From positions 62,001-126,000 of the forward strand of contig NZ_BDDT01000006.1 of NCBI RefSeq assembly GCF_001661495.1: 64,000 nt of DNA. Direction: 5' to 3'. Made by a program: the position numbers and the translations under genes. Of this stretch, positions 38,033-47,181 are shown one piece after another (position 1 is the stretch's first letter; each line of letters starts with the position of its first letter). This DNA is from Pseudoalteromonas prydzensis. GTDB taxonomy: Bacteria; Pseudomonadota; Gammaproteobacteria; Enterobacterales; Alteromonadaceae. The notes under the pieces were generated by a model. That model worked only from the letters and a program-made list of their open reading frames with translations. It had not been told where the DNA came from and ran no database searches.

Positions 38033-40120
38033 TTATAAATTATTGAACGTTGTTGCAGCCCACTCGCCAAACTCTACACTGCCTGGTGCATCGAAATGTA
38101 AGTCATCTGAAAACATTGAAATGTTCTCATTGTCTCGACAGTATGCGTTTGGATCATTTGCTGCAAAATCTAAATGAGCTTGGCGGATTGTTGCGTCATA
38201 CCATAAACTTGATGATGGCACGGTGCCATATATAACGGGTAGCTCTGGGTCCTCTGCTACGCCTCTTAAAATATTAATAACATCTGACCACCTGGCTCCA
38301 TACAAAGCCGGATCATCGTAACGTCTTTGTGAGTCGCTTTCGCCTTGGTGAGCGATAATTGCTTTAAAGTTAATCACAATATTATTGCGAGCACAGAACG
38401 CCATTAAATTGCCAATTCTGGTTACTAAGTCTTCTAATAAGCGCGGGGTGCCATCAGGTATTTCATTGTAATTGGGGCACCAAGAACCTCTTGCATAAGC
38501 CGCTGGCGATAATGCTGTTCCACCAGATGTTACTTGGCAAACAACAACATTATCCATTGTTTCAGCAATGTTTTTCAGGGCAACATGGGCAAATGAAAAT
38601 TTATTAGTTGTTTGACTTGTTACCCAGCTTGAACCATTACCTTCTTTACCTGTGTTGTTTAAAGCGTAATTAGTTATATCTTGGCCATTCCAAACTTTAA
38701 CATTGTCCACTTTAGAATCTTGTAACAAAGCGGGGCCATCAGCAATATTAACTCGCCCATCAGTGTTTGACTGACCAAAAACTATAAATAGGTTTATCTC
38801 ACTTGGTAATAAATTTTTAGTAAGATAACTGTCTACTCTATTATGAAAATCCGTGGGTAACTTATTAATTCGCACTACAGCACCAAAGAAATTACCAGTG
38901 ATAGAATTCGCTGCAACCCCATTGCCTATGTATGCAACTTCCGGAACTGATTCAGCGCTATACCCTTCACTTAAGAAGCTTTGTGCTGTTACTGTTTCAT
39001 TGTTGTAACGAACCAGCGCTTTAGCATTTAAGTAATCTATATTAAATGAAGTGTTGAACGCAGTGCCTGTTTTTATATCATTTGCTATGGCAATGTTTTG
39101 AGTAACATCTGTAGTCAACCTTCGGCCATATAAACGCAAATCAGACGCTGCTGAATACGTTCCTACACCAACCCCTGTTTGCGCTGCCGCAGAACGTGAA
39201 ACATAAAGTAACCACTTCACAGTCGCCGAGCTTAAAACTTCAAAACTAATAGAGCCTGTTATTGATGCGATGTTTGAGAATATTTCAGGATTAGCTATTT
39301 CCCCATAACCCAACACCATACTTATACTATGAACTGAACCATCAATTAATAGGGTTGAGTTGTGTAGTGTTAAATGATTTCCGTTGCCACTTTTATCCAG
39401 CATAATAGCAACAGGGTCGCCGTTACTTTTTGCGGGGATAGTCATCTCTAAATCTTGAAATAACGTGTTAGTGTCATTTGGGTCATACCAAAAACCCTGC
39501 GCACCATTTTCAAAAACTGGAAGGTTATTTATATCCCAATCTGATTGAGTCGCTGAGACGTACTGCTCTAAATCAAAAAAGCTTTTTACACCCTCAAATT
39601 CAAAATGACCCGAGCGTTTATCAAAATGAGCCAAGGATTTCGTATTGGTTTTATCCGAATACAAATCAATCTTTTCATCGTTTTCAGGCTTTTGATACGC
39701 GCTTGAATTAAGCGCTTGCTCTGAAATGTTGTATGTCGCATCGGTATTAAGAATATCCGTTAAAATAGCTGATATAGCCACTGAGCTTGGATAGCGCTTT
39801 TCAAAAACAGCGGTTCCATTATCATTAAGGTATAAATCTAGATACGCCTCGTCATCATCGCTAACAACACTAAAGAATTGACCATCAATTGTGCCTGCAA
39901 TACCCGCTACTGTGGTTTCGTACTTTACAGCATCAATATCTGCAGCTGCATCTGTAACTAACTGAACAAAGGAGTTTAGAGTATCAATAATTAATTTTGA
40001 AATACTTGGTTTTTCAACCCCATTAATTGTTACTGTGGCATTCTCATCGCCTTGCAGTACTTGGTTTAGTTGATTAATAGATTCTTTTAAATCACCGGTT
40101 AACTCTAAAAATTCACTCAT
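38033..40120 (-). CDS. Tail fibre/spike with C-terminal sialate-O-acetylesterase-like domain
   Basis: This 695-residue protein has an N-terminal tail-attachment and lectin-like part (about 1-440) and a C-terminal SGNH hydrolase domain of the sialate O-acetylesterase (SASA, PF03629) type. Catalytic motifs are FIVFGQSNTDGR (nucleophile Ser, about residue 453), IAHQGESDSQ (about 590) and SDDLHFDAPG (Asp-His, about 675). Such domains in phage tail spikes remove O-acetyl groups from surface polysaccharide during adsorption. It overlaps the upstream gene by 8 bases. Confidence 0.75.
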   Translation of the reverse strand: MSEFLELTGDLKESINQLNQVLQGDENATVTINGVEKPSISKLIIDTLNSFVQLVTDAAADIDAVKYETTVAGIAGTIDGQFFSVVSDDDEAYLDLYLNDNGTAVFEKRYPSSVAISAILTDILNTDATYNISEQALNSSAYQKPENDEKIDLYSDKTNTKSLAHFDKRSGHFEFEGVKSFFDLEQYVSATQSDWDINNLPVFENGAQGFWYDPNDTNTLFQDLEMTIPAKSNGDPVAIMLDKSGNGNHLTLHNSTLLIDGSVHSISMVLGYGEIANPEIFSNIASITGSISFEVLSSATVKWLLYVSRSAAAQTGVGVGTYSAASDLRLYGRRLTTDVTQNIAIANDIKTGTAFNTSFNIDYLNAKALVRYNNETVTAQSFLSEGYSAESVPEVAYIGNGVAANSITGNFFGAVVRINKLPTDFHNRVDSYLTKNLLPSEINLFIVFGQSNTDGRVNIADGPALLQDSKVDNVKVWNGQDITNYALNNTGKEGNGSSWVTSQTTNKFSFAHVALKNIAETMDNVVVCQVTSGGTALSPAAYARGSWCPNYNEIPDGTPRLLEDLVTRIGNLMAFCARNNIVINFKAIIAHQGESDSQRRYDDPALYGARWSDVINILRGVAEDPELPVIYGTVPSSSLWYDATIRQAHLDFAANDPNAYCRDNENISMFSDDLHFDAPGSVEFGEWAATTFNNL

Positions 40121-40589
40121 CGTTATTTTCCAAATAGTTGTTTACAGAATCAGTTACTGATTGCACATACTCATCGTAAGTTGAGGGTTCAAGCAGTAAA
40201 TTAACCATTCCTTCCTCACTCACCACTTGTCGTTTTTTAATCTCGATATTGGCGCTGTAGTTCCAAAATCCGCCGTTAAAGCTGACGGATTCAAGCGGGC
40301 TTTGTTTAAACCGTACTTCATGTTCGATTAAGCCCTCAGGAGTTCGAACTGGCATTAAAAACCAATTCACAGCATCGTTAACGCCGTGTGTTACAAACCC
40401 TTCAAGTATCTGTGCTTGGTATTTATTTAACTTCCACGTTGCCGACATGGTTGTTGGGACCGACTGAAAACGCTTTCGCTGGCGAGCACGGCCGCTTGCC
40501 ATATTTGTGCGCAATAAGTTGGAGTTTTGGGATAGTTGATGGCTTGAAACAAGAGGAAGTTTTAAATCTTTTGGGTAACGAACTAACAT
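40113..40589 (-). CDS. Tail protein of unknown function
   Basis: The 158-residue protein is not recognised. It is basic at the N-terminus (RARQRKRF) and has a hydrophobic beta core (FNGGFWNYSANIEIKKRQVV). It follows the tape measure gene with a 2-base gap and overlaps the esterase gene, in the position of lambda M/L-type minor tail proteins. A structural role in the tail tip is likely from context only. Confidence 0.6.
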   Translation of the reverse strand: MLVRYPKDLKLPLVSSHQLSQNSNLLRTNMASGRARQRKRFQSVPTTMSATWKLNKYQAQILEGFVTHGVNDAVNWFLMPVRTPEGLIEHEVRFKQSPLESVSFNGGFWNYSANIEIKKRQVVSEEGMVNLLLEPSTYDEYVQSVTDSVNNYLENNDE

Positions 40590-40591
40590 AC

Positions 40592-42715
40592 TTAAAACCC
40601 CTGCCTTTGTAAGCCATAGGTATTTTCAAGTACAGAAGATACCTCGCCGCCTTGTCTGATATTGCTTACAAATATATTTATAACCTCTTCACTAGAACCA
40701 CTGTTTCGGCTTGTGCTACCAGCACGGCTGGCATCTTCAATTACATTAACAGTGACATTCGAGCCCAGGCTTTGCCCTTTAGTGTGATCAACAACGGTTT
40801 CTTGTGGGTGCAGCATGGCCAATTGACCGCCTTTACCATCAAGTCCACCTGAGCGTGGACCATCCCATGTATAGCCGCCGCCATCGAAAGAGCCAATACC
40901 GCTTGCCTTTGCTGCATATATTCCGCCAGCGGCAATAACAACACCAGCTGCTGCGGCACCTAACACAGGCCCCACATATGGAATGCCAGCAAGGGCGTTA
41001 TATGCTTTCATCGCGGTATCGTAAGTATTGGTCCAAATACTTTGAATTGAATTTCGTTTTTCTTCATCAAGCATGGTTTCGCCAATGGCCATGGCTGATT
41101 TGGCATAGCTGGCATTCTTGCCTTCCATACCATCAAAGTAGCCACCCATTACATTGAGTAAGCCGTTATAACCTTCTTGCATCATTTGATTACGCTGCGC
41201 TTCACCTTCGGCTAGCTTTTCTTGGTGGTCACGTTCTTTTTCCTCACGAACGGCAAGCTGTTCTTTTTTTATCTCACTAATATTTTGCTCATGCTGAGCT
41301 AAGGCTTGCTCTTTAGCAGCGTTGTATTCTGCTTCTATTTCAGCAGTAATAAGATTTTTATCGCGCAATAACTGAAATTCACGTTCCATTTCTTGCTGCT
41401 TACGTTCAAAACGGCGGTTCTCTAACTCAACTTCTTTGCCATCTTGCTCTAATTGCGCATCAAATATTTGTTGGTATTGATTGCGTGCAGATTCAATTAA
41501 CTTTTGCGCTTTTTCATCAGCAACTTTAGGATCTGTATTTAGCAATAAATCGCTAAGGTCTTTCTTTTTAGGGTTGTTTACTTGCTCTTGTGCAGCAGCT
41601 TCAAACTTGTCTTGAACATCAGCAATCCATGTTTTTACTTTTTCAGATGGCATCGGTGCCATTGATAAATCACTGACTTCTTTGGCTAATCTGTCAGTGG
41701 TTTGTGATACTGATTCTGCAAAAAAGTTAATTTCGTCTAACGTGTCGGTATCAAACCCTAAAGCGTCCCCTATTTTGCCACCAATCTTTGAACCAACAGT
41801 GCCTATTTGAACTATACCATTGACTAGTTCAGCCATCGCTTGACGAACAAGTAAAAAGGTAACTTGCAAGCCTCGCCCCATGTCCGCTAAAAAGCCAATG
41901 CCAGTGGCTACTTTAGTAACCACCTGCTGAGCGATTGAACCAAAACCACCGGCTTCTTTTGCTGATTCTGTCCACATATCTGAAATAGCACCAATGATAG
42001 GTGCTGTTTCAATTGCTAAGGTTTGGCCAAAACTGTGTGTGGTTTTTTGTGCCTTATCAAATGCATCGTTTGCCATTTCGACTTTGGCGGCATCAATACG
42101 ATCGAACGTCATCCCTAGGGCGTCGGCTTCTTCCATCATAGCGGTTATGCCATCAGCGCCGGCGTCCATCACGTTGATCATCTTAGCGCCTGATTTACCC
42201 ATTAAGCTTTGTGCTAAGTAAACCTTTTGGCTTTGGTCTTCAACGTCTTTTAGCTTGTCGGCAATAACTTTAAATTGCTCTTCTGGGGCTAAGCCTTGTA
42301 ACTCTTGAACTGATAAACCTAGGCCATCAAGCGCATACTTGGCTTCACCGGTGCCTGTTTGCCCTACTTGTCCTAAGTTCTTCTGCATTGTTTGCAGTGA
42401 CTTATTTAACTCTTCGTTGGAAGCACCATATAAATTAGCAGCATGCTGCAAACCACCCAGCGCTTGGGTGGTTATACCTAACCTGTCTGCTGTTTTTGCT
42501 TGTTGATCAATAAACTCGGCGTTTTTTGCATAAATAGAGGCGTAGGCTGCGACTCCTGTCGCGCCGAACCCTGCCATAACTTTAGCGCTACTGCCTACCA
42601 TTTTGCGGGTTTTATCTGCCCACGATGAGGTTTTTTTATTGGCTTTATTGAGCTCAGCAGTTAACTTGCCACTTTTACCGATTAAATCGATAGTGAGCGT
42701 TGCAATTGATGCCAT
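40592..42715 (-). CDS. Tail tape measure protein
   Basis: This 707-residue protein sets tail length and takes part in DNA ejection. Typical features are the N-terminal IDLIGKSGKLTAELNKANKK, the conserved tape-measure segment LGITTQALGGLQHAAN and ELNKSLQTMQKNLGQVG (about 80-110), a long helical region rich in Gln/Glu/Lys (about 395-505, REEKERDHQEKLAEGEAQRN), and a hydrophobic Gly/Ala stretch (VGPVLGAAAAGVVIAAGGIY, about 600). It follows the tail chaperone genes. Confidence 0.92.
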   Translation of the reverse strand: MASIATLTIDLIGKSGKLTAELNKANKKTSSWADKTRKMVGSSAKVMAGFGATGVAAYASIYAKNAEFIDQQAKTADRLGITTQALGGLQHAANLYGASNEELNKSLQTMQKNLGQVGQTGTGEAKYALDGLGLSVQELQGLAPEEQFKVIADKLKDVEDQSQKVYLAQSLMGKSGAKMINVMDAGADGITAMMEEADALGMTFDRIDAAKVEMANDAFDKAQKTTHSFGQTLAIETAPIIGAISDMWTESAKEAGGFGSIAQQVVTKVATGIGFLADMGRGLQVTFLLVRQAMAELVNGIVQIGTVGSKIGGKIGDALGFDTDTLDEINFFAESVSQTTDRLAKEVSDLSMAPMPSEKVKTWIADVQDKFEAAAQEQVNNPKKKDLSDLLLNTDPKVADEKAQKLIESARNQYQQIFDAQLEQDGKEVELENRRFERKQQEMEREFQLLRDKNLITAEIEAEYNAAKEQALAQHEQNISEIKKEQLAVREEKERDHQEKLAEGEAQRNQMMQEGYNGLLNVMGGYFDGMEGKNASYAKSAMAIGETMLDEEKRNSIQSIWTNTYDTAMKAYNALAGIPYVGPVLGAAAAGVVIAAGGIYAAKASGIGSFDGGGYTWDGPRSGGLDGKGGQLAMLHPQETVVDHTKGQSLGSNVTVNVIEDASRAGSTSRNSGSSEEVINIFVSNIRQGGEVSSVLENTYGLQRQGF

Positions 42716-42716
42716 G

Positions 42717-43291
42717 TTAATTTCTCTTTTGTTTACGCCAAGGACAAGTATTTAAAAACGCTTCGGCTTCGCGGCGTTTTTGCTCGTATTCAATTTTTCG
42801 TTGTTCGCTTCTGTCGAATGTCAGGCCCATTTTTAGCCCTTGGTGGACTAAGCGCAGTTCCAGTTCGTCAGCTGATAAGCGTTTATGAAGGTCATAGAGT
42901 GAGCAACCCAAGTTATCTGCAAGGTTACAGAGCGCTTGTAACTCAGGCTGCTTTTTTAGTTTTTTTCAATCTCCTCAAGGTTCTCTTGAGCAAGGTTAGT
43001 GAAAAACAACCCCGTGGTGTGGATCATGCCTAACTGTTGGGTGTCTAGAAGATTTGTTAATTTTGCTGCTTCTTTGTCGTCAAACTTGCCGTGGAGCATG
43101 TAATAGGTATTACGAATGGCCATTTTCTCAAGTTTTTTAGGATCCGCTTCTTTATCGCTGAATAGTTCCCGGGCCTTTACTTCATCAATCGCCGGCAATC
43201 GGTGCAATACTATTTTGCCTACACCATCAATATCAAATTCGCGGGAGGAAGTGGGTAACTTCCCCGCCATTATTTGCGCTGCTGTAATCAT
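42717..43291 (-). CDS. Tail assembly chaperone G-T fusion made by -1 frameshift
   Basis: The chaperone reading frame at 43291-42956 continues in the -1 frame after the heptamer A-AAA-AAC at 42965-42959, giving KKLKKQPELQALCNLADNLG and then on to the stop at 42717. The fusion is 191 residues, 111 from the G part and 80 from the T part. There is no credible ATG for the T frame, whose only start candidate is a TTG at 42911. This is the gene arrangement of lambda G/GT, whose ratio of products governs tail assembly on the tape measure. Confidence 0.8.
42956..43291 (-). CDS. Tail assembly chaperone G
   Basis: The zero-frame product is 111 residues, ending LEEIEKN. It has an N-terminal beta part (REFDIDGVGKIVLHRLPAID) and a helical C-terminal half, matching the phage tail assembly chaperone family. 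It lies 8 bases after the tail tube gene and precedes the tape measure gene. Confidence 0.85.
   Translation of the reverse strand: MITAAQIMAGKLPTSSREFDIDGVGKIVLHRLPAIDEVKARELFSDKEADPKKLEKMAIRNTYYMLHGKFDDKEAAKLTNLLDTQQLGMIHTTGLFFTNLAQENLEEIEKN
42959..42965 (-). promoter_or_regulatory. Slippery heptamer A AAA AAC for -1 frameshifting
   Basis: Read on the minus strand in the G frame, the codons are GAA AAA AAC TAA. The underlying A-AAA-AAC is a strong X-XXY-YYZ slippery site, placed directly before the stop codon. Confidence 0.8.
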
Positions 43292-43299
43292 TTAACCCC

Positions 43300-43758
43300 C
43301 TAAGCTGCTGGTAGCGTTGAAAAGTTAACTTCTTGAAGTTTGCCAATGCAGGCAAACATTTGTTTGCCAGAATCTTTACCTGACTCACCACTAAAGTAGT
43401 CGTGTGGTAAAAACTCAACATTTTGCACTTCGCCACTGGCGCGGGTTACTTTAATGCTGATTGGTGTGCCGGCCTTTACCATGTCGCAAAAGGCTTTTTG
43501 GTCTACATTGGCTGGTTTATGACGAAACGTAAGTTCCCAATCTTGATCTTCAGGTAAGCATTTTTCACTGTAAGAGCGTCTATCCGCGGCAATATCAGTA
43601 TCGTCTTCATAAACTTTACCTGAATTAATTTGTGGGATGATATCGAGTCCGGGCAATATAGCGTCAACTTCGCCCACACCAGTGGTGCAAAATTGCAATG
43701 TAGACTTATGTGAATCGACTGTATCAGCAGCTGGGCTTGTTACTGGAGTAGTTGGCAT
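43300..43758 (-). CDS. Major tail tube protein
   Basis: The 152-residue protein matches lambda V-like/HK97 gp tail tube proteins in size, position and pattern: an N-terminal Pro/Thr tail, then VGEVDAILPGLDIIPQINSG, DWELTFRHKPANVDQKAF and GKQMFACIGKLQEVNFS. It should form the stacked rings of the non-contractile tail. Confidence 0.75.
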   Translation of the reverse strand: MPTTPVTSPAADTVDSHKSTLQFCTTGVGEVDAILPGLDIIPQINSGKVYEDDTDIAADRRSYSEKCLPEDQDWELTFRHKPANVDQKAFCDMVKAGTPISIKVTRASGEVQNVEFLPHDYFSGESGKDSGKQMFACIGKLQEVNFSTLPAA

Positions 43759-43759
43759 T

Positions 43760-44158
43760 TTAAACCTCGTTATTTATGGTGTGGTACTTAAAAATGTATT
43801 CGTAAGACTCGCGGTATAAATGCGAGCCGGTTTCAAAGTCGGGTATACGGCCTTGTTTAAGTGCAAGCTGCACGTTTACTTCATCATCAACAAAGCCTTG
43901 TTTGTTGAATATATTTTGTAGTTCTTTGGCTATGGCTTTCGCATTTGCAGGCGTTTTGCTGTAACAATCAAACTGAATAAGTGCTTCGCTTTGGTTGTCT
44001 TCCATGTGAATTTCAATCGGTGTGTCGTCAGTGATCACACTGAGCAAAATATAGTTATCGTCTGAGTTATGGTTAGTCGTTAAATGCAGTGCATCACCAA
44101 TTAAGGCGCTCAGCGCTGCTGATGCGAGTGCTTTTGTGCGTATGCTGTTTTCTATCAT
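43760..44158 (-). CDS. Tail terminator / tail completion protein (DUF3168-like)
   Basis: The 132-residue protein has a DUF3168/gp17-like layout: an N-terminal helix (IENSIRTKALASAALSALIG), strands ILLSVITDDTPIEIHM and ALIQFDCYSKTPANAKAIAK, and a C-terminal YEYIFKYHT strand. It would cap the tail tube. It overlaps the upstream HK97 gp10-like gene by 4 bases and is followed by the tube gene. Confidence 0.7.
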   Translation of the reverse strand: MIENSIRTKALASAALSALIGDALHLTTNHNSDDNYILLSVITDDTPIEIHMEDNQSEALIQFDCYSKTPANAKAIAKELQNIFNKQGFVDDEVNVQLALKQGRIPDFETGSHLYRESYEYIFKYHTINNEV

Positions 44159-44661
44159 GCTGGTTTATTCTTTTTAGCAATACGACGCTGGGCTAAATTA
44201 ATGCGTTTAGCTAAACCACGATTAATAACAACAACCACCTGATTGGTGCGCTTTTTAAATGCTTGGCGAATAAATGGGTCTGCTTTTTGATTGTTCGTGC
44301 CATATTCTACTTGCACTATGTAAGGCACTTTAAACACACCCACACGTACAAGCGATACAACGCCTTTACCAAAACGACGTGTTTCTCTTCCTTGGCTGTT
44401 AGTGCTGGCTTTAACTTTAATGCGGGATTTTAAAAAGCCTGGTCGAATTTCTACTTTTTGCCCTTGTTTAGTTTTAACCATGCGTACTATGTCTGACTCT
44501 GGAGCATTACGCTGCATACCTTGCTGATATTTAATCGCACCGTCTCTTATGGCGCTGGTCATCATGCCGCTGGCTTTTTTAGCGCCGATTTCTTTACCTA
44601 GCTCAAGCAGCGCTTTTTCCATTTCTTTAAGGCCAGATATATCAATACCCGTATCAAGCAT
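44155..44661 (-). CDS. HK97 gp10-like head-tail protein
   Basis: This 168-residue basic protein matches the HK97 gp10 family: GLKEMEKALLELGKEIGAKK, RDGAIKYQQGMQRNAP, then VPYIVQVEYGTNNQKADPFI with the family end AFKKRTNQV. It is a component of the head-tail or tail-terminator connection. It overlaps genes on both sides. Confidence 0.8.
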   Translation of the reverse strand: MLDTGIDISGLKEMEKALLELGKEIGAKKASGMMTSAIRDGAIKYQQGMQRNAPESDIVRMVKTKQGQKVEIRPGFLKSRIKVKASTNSQGRETRRFGKGVVSLVRVGVFKVPYIVQVEYGTNNQKADPFIRQAFKKRTNQVVVVINRGLAKRINLAQRRIAKKNKPA

Positions 44662-44983
44662 GGGTTAGCTCCTTAACGGCAATAATGGTTAAGACATTGG
44701 CAAAATCTTGATTTACAGGCGTACCAATGATTTCAAAGACTCGCTGTTTATAACTAATTTGATGTGCTGGGGTTATTTTGCTGCTGTAACGGCACGTTAC
44801 TGTATGGGTAATTTCGCCCATTAATTGGCCGCTTTGTTCTAGCTCTTTTGCAGCACCGGTTTGAATATTTACCCATTTGTAAAATTCATGTTCAAATGAA
44901 TCGGTGTTATAGCCGTCATTTGACTTTACACCTTTACCAAAGCTGGCTTTGCAATTGTATTTAGCAGCAGCAAGCGATTTCAT
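44654..44983 (-). CDS. Head closure protein (head-tail adaptor)
   Basis: The 109-residue product resembles SPP1 gp16/HK97 gp7-type head-tail joining proteins: FYKWVNIQTGAAKELEQSG, TVTCRYSSKITPAHQISYKQ and RVFEIIGTPVNQDFANVLTI. It overlaps the connector gene (ATGA) and the gp10-like gene. Confidence 0.75.
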   Translation of the reverse strand: MKSLAAAKYNCKASFGKGVKSNDGYNTDSFEHEFYKWVNIQTGAAKELEQSGQLMGEITHTVTCRYSSKITPAHQISYKQRVFEIIGTPVNQDFANVLTIIAVKELTHA

Positions 44984-45594
44984 ATCAGCTCCACGGCCAG
45001 TTCATCAGCAATAGCTTTAAAGGCATTGGGCATGTCGTAAAGTTTCACCGGTGCGGTGTCTTCACGGTTACGAAACCAATCACCAATAAGCACTAATATG
45101 GCTTGTTTTGCGAGGTCGTACTTACCCTGGTCTATGATATTGCTCTCATCAATACTGGTACCGTCATCGATGTCACTAGCATGGCCAAATACACATTCAA
45201 TTTGTACAGCGTCGGCTACTTTAAAGCCAACTGCTGGCCAGTGACCGCCTAATTTAGGGGTGATTATTGCTGTTAATCCATGCTCAATTACACGATATTC
45301 ACTTGGGTCAATGGTAACGAGTTGCCCCAAATTACTAATATATTTAATTGAAGTAATGCTCCGAAGCGGCGCATAAGGCAGGTGAATTTCTTTGCAAAAC
45401 TTTGGCATGGCAAACTGCCATGTTTGTTCTACTAATAACCTGCCACTACGTTGTTCAAAACGTTTGCGCGCTCTAGGTACCAAACTTTGCAAATAATCAT
45501 AGTGATCATCATCAGCATGGGTATGTGCTGCCAGTTCTTCTACAGTGAATGGCTCTATACTAGGTGCCTGAATTAACTTTCGGAGCATTGTCAT
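44980..45594 (-). CDS. Head-tail connector protein (gp6-like)
   Basis: The 204-residue protein resembles HK97 gp6-type adaptors that bind the portal: N-terminal IEPFTVEELAAHTHADDDHY, LVPRARKRFEQRSGRLLVEQTWQ (cited in parts), YAPLRSITSIKYI and a C-terminal QAILVLIGDWFRNRED. It lies 5 bases after the acidic small gene. Confidence 0.8.
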   Translation of the reverse strand: MTMLRKLIQAPSIEPFTVEELAAHTHADDDHYDYLQSLVPRARKRFEQRSGRLLVEQTWQFAMPKFCKEIHLPYAPLRSITSIKYISNLGQLVTIDPSEYRVIEHGLTAIITPKLGGHWPAVGFKVADAVQIECVFGHASDIDDGTSIDESNIIDQGKYDLAKQAILVLIGDWFRNREDTAPVKLYDMPNAFKAIADELAVELI

Positions 45595-45599
45595 TGTGT

Positions 45600-45854
45600 T
45601 TACTCTTTGCCGTCAGTATTTTCGTCAGTGTCACTCTCTGCGTCTTCATCAGTCGCATTAAGATCAACAACTTCAACTTTTAGCTCTTTGCTGCAGTAAT
45701 CAACCGCTGCTTTGTCACTTGATAACTCACCTACTTTAATAAGTGGCTCAAGTAACTCGGCATCACCTTTTACAAGTGCGTTTGGCTCAAAGGGTTGATC
45801 TGCAATTACACATGCAACCAGTACACGTGCTGTAATTAGTTTTTTAGCTGCCAT
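45600..45854 (-). CDS. Small acidic phage protein, unknown
   Basis: The 84-residue protein has a positively charged N-terminus (MAAKKLITARVLVA), then VKGDAELLEPLIKVGELSSD and a highly acidic tail (DEDAESDTDENTDGKE). It lies between the capsid terminator and the connector gene, where other HK97-like phages have a short head protein. The function is unknown. Confidence 0.6.
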   Translation of the reverse strand: MAAKKLITARVLVACVIADQPFEPNALVKGDAELLEPLIKVGELSSDKAAVDYCSKELKVEVVDLNATDEDAESDTDENTDGKE

Positions 45855-45872
45855 GGTTAAATCCTTCGTTAA

Positions 45873-45899
45873 ATAAAAAAGCCCCTAGTTAGGGGCTTA
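45873..45899 (-). terminator. Intrinsic terminator after the capsid gene
   Basis: On the minus strand AAGCCCCT / AGGGGCTT with a 4-base loop is followed by a T run, 12 bases past the capsid stop. It lies within the late operon, so it must be partly read through or antiterminated. Confidence 0.75.
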
Positions 45900-45910
45900 A
45901 GGAGCATCAA

Positions 45911-47155
45911 TTAAGCGGCTGCATTTTGGTAGTACTTAACAGCACCACCTACATCAATGCAGCGACCACCTGTACGCATAAACGCTAAGAAACCAACTTG
46001 GCCCTTGCGGCTATATGCGCTGTCAGTGAAGCGGAAGAACAACATTTGCGACACATCGCGCACAATGTATTTAGAGAAGTCACCAAATAAAACCGACTTG
46101 GCATTAGCCGCCATGGTTGGAATGTGTTGGTTAGTTGCATACGGTTTACCTAAAATGGTATTAGGCTCTGAGGCTTCCATACCAGGTAACCAAAGTGGAC
46201 GGCCTTGTAGATCTTTCAGCTTTTTGACTACTTTGATTGTGCCGTCATTCATCATGTAACCGCATTGCATACTACGGCGATACGCAGGGTCTACGCTGTG
46301 TTGTAAATCAACCAAGTCATCATACGTAACGGTAGCAATTTGGCCTGAAGCGCCTACTTTACCCGCCGTGGTATCAGCTAAAATACCGTGTGGTTTGCCT
46401 GTGCCATCACCATTAATAAAGCTATCTTCCGAGGTGCGGCCAATGCGCATACCAATTTGCGCATTAATGTAACCCTCAAGGTCAAACTGAGTGTCTTGCA
46501 ATAATTGGAACGGCACCGCAATCACTTTAGAGCTGATCATGTGAGTTTCGATGTTACGCACTCCAAATGAAGTATCTTCATCATCTGCTGTGTCATTTTC
46601 AGCTAACCATTCACCTTGCTCAGCGGTTGCGTTAGCGGTAGGCCATGGAATTGTAGAACCGGTTGCCGTTGGTACCACAGTTGCAAGCTCTCGCATTCCA
46701 CCATAGGCTTTTAGTGCTTGCGAAATGCCTGGGGCAATTTCGTCAGCCGTTAAATAGCCGCCTTCAGAGCCTGTGCCTGTGCTCATGGTGTTTTTTGGGC
46801 TGTCGATGCGTGCCTGTACAGCTGCTCGTTGATCTTCATTAAGCGCCGACATACCCCCGCGCAACCATGATGCATACGCTGCTTTTTCTTGATGTAACTG
46901 GTGCTCTGCCTCATCAGTAGAAATACCGTTATTATCGGCGCGGTCTTGAATGGTTTGCTTTGACTTAGCTTGTAAGTCGAGCACTTTTTGTTGGCGGTCT
47001 AAATCACCATCTAGTGCATCAATTTTATTTACTAGGTCGTCGTATTTCTTTTGTTTGTCATCACCCCACGCTTCATCTTTAGGGTGATCCGTTACCAATT
47101 GGTTTAGGGTTACAGCTAATTCTTTTCGCTGCTCACGCTTTTGTTGGATAGACAT
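45911..47155 (-). CDS. Major capsid protein (HK97 fold)
   Basis: This 414-residue protein has the HK97 organisation: an N-terminal coiled-coil delta domain (about residues 1-105, LVNKIDALDGDLDRQQKV), a likely protease cleavage site, then the mature shell protein starting near AVQARIDSPKNTMSTGTGSE and GGYLTADEIAPGIS. Later motifs are VVPTATGSTIPWPTANA, FINGDGTGKPHGIL and FLAFMRTGGRCIDVGGAVKY. The two flanking terminators may give it its own mRNA level. Confidence 0.93.
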   Translation of the reverse strand: MSIQQKREQRKELAVTLNQLVTDHPKDEAWGDDKQKKYDDLVNKIDALDGDLDRQQKVLDLQAKSKQTIQDRADNNGISTDEAEHQLHQEKAAYASWLRGGMSALNEDQRAAVQARIDSPKNTMSTGTGSEGGYLTADEIAPGISQALKAYGGMRELATVVPTATGSTIPWPTANATAEQGEWLAENDTADDEDTSFGVRNIETHMISSKVIAVPFQLLQDTQFDLEGYINAQIGMRIGRTSEDSFINGDGTGKPHGILADTTAGKVGASGQIATVTYDDLVDLQHSVDPAYRRSMQCGYMMNDGTIKVVKKLKDLQGRPLWLPGMEASEPNTILGKPYATNQHIPTMAANAKSVLFGDFSKYIVRDVSQMLFFRFTDSAYSRKGQVGFLAFMRTGGRCIDVGGAVKYYQNAAA

Positions 47156-47181
47156 AATTCAATTTCCTCAATTTTAAGTAC

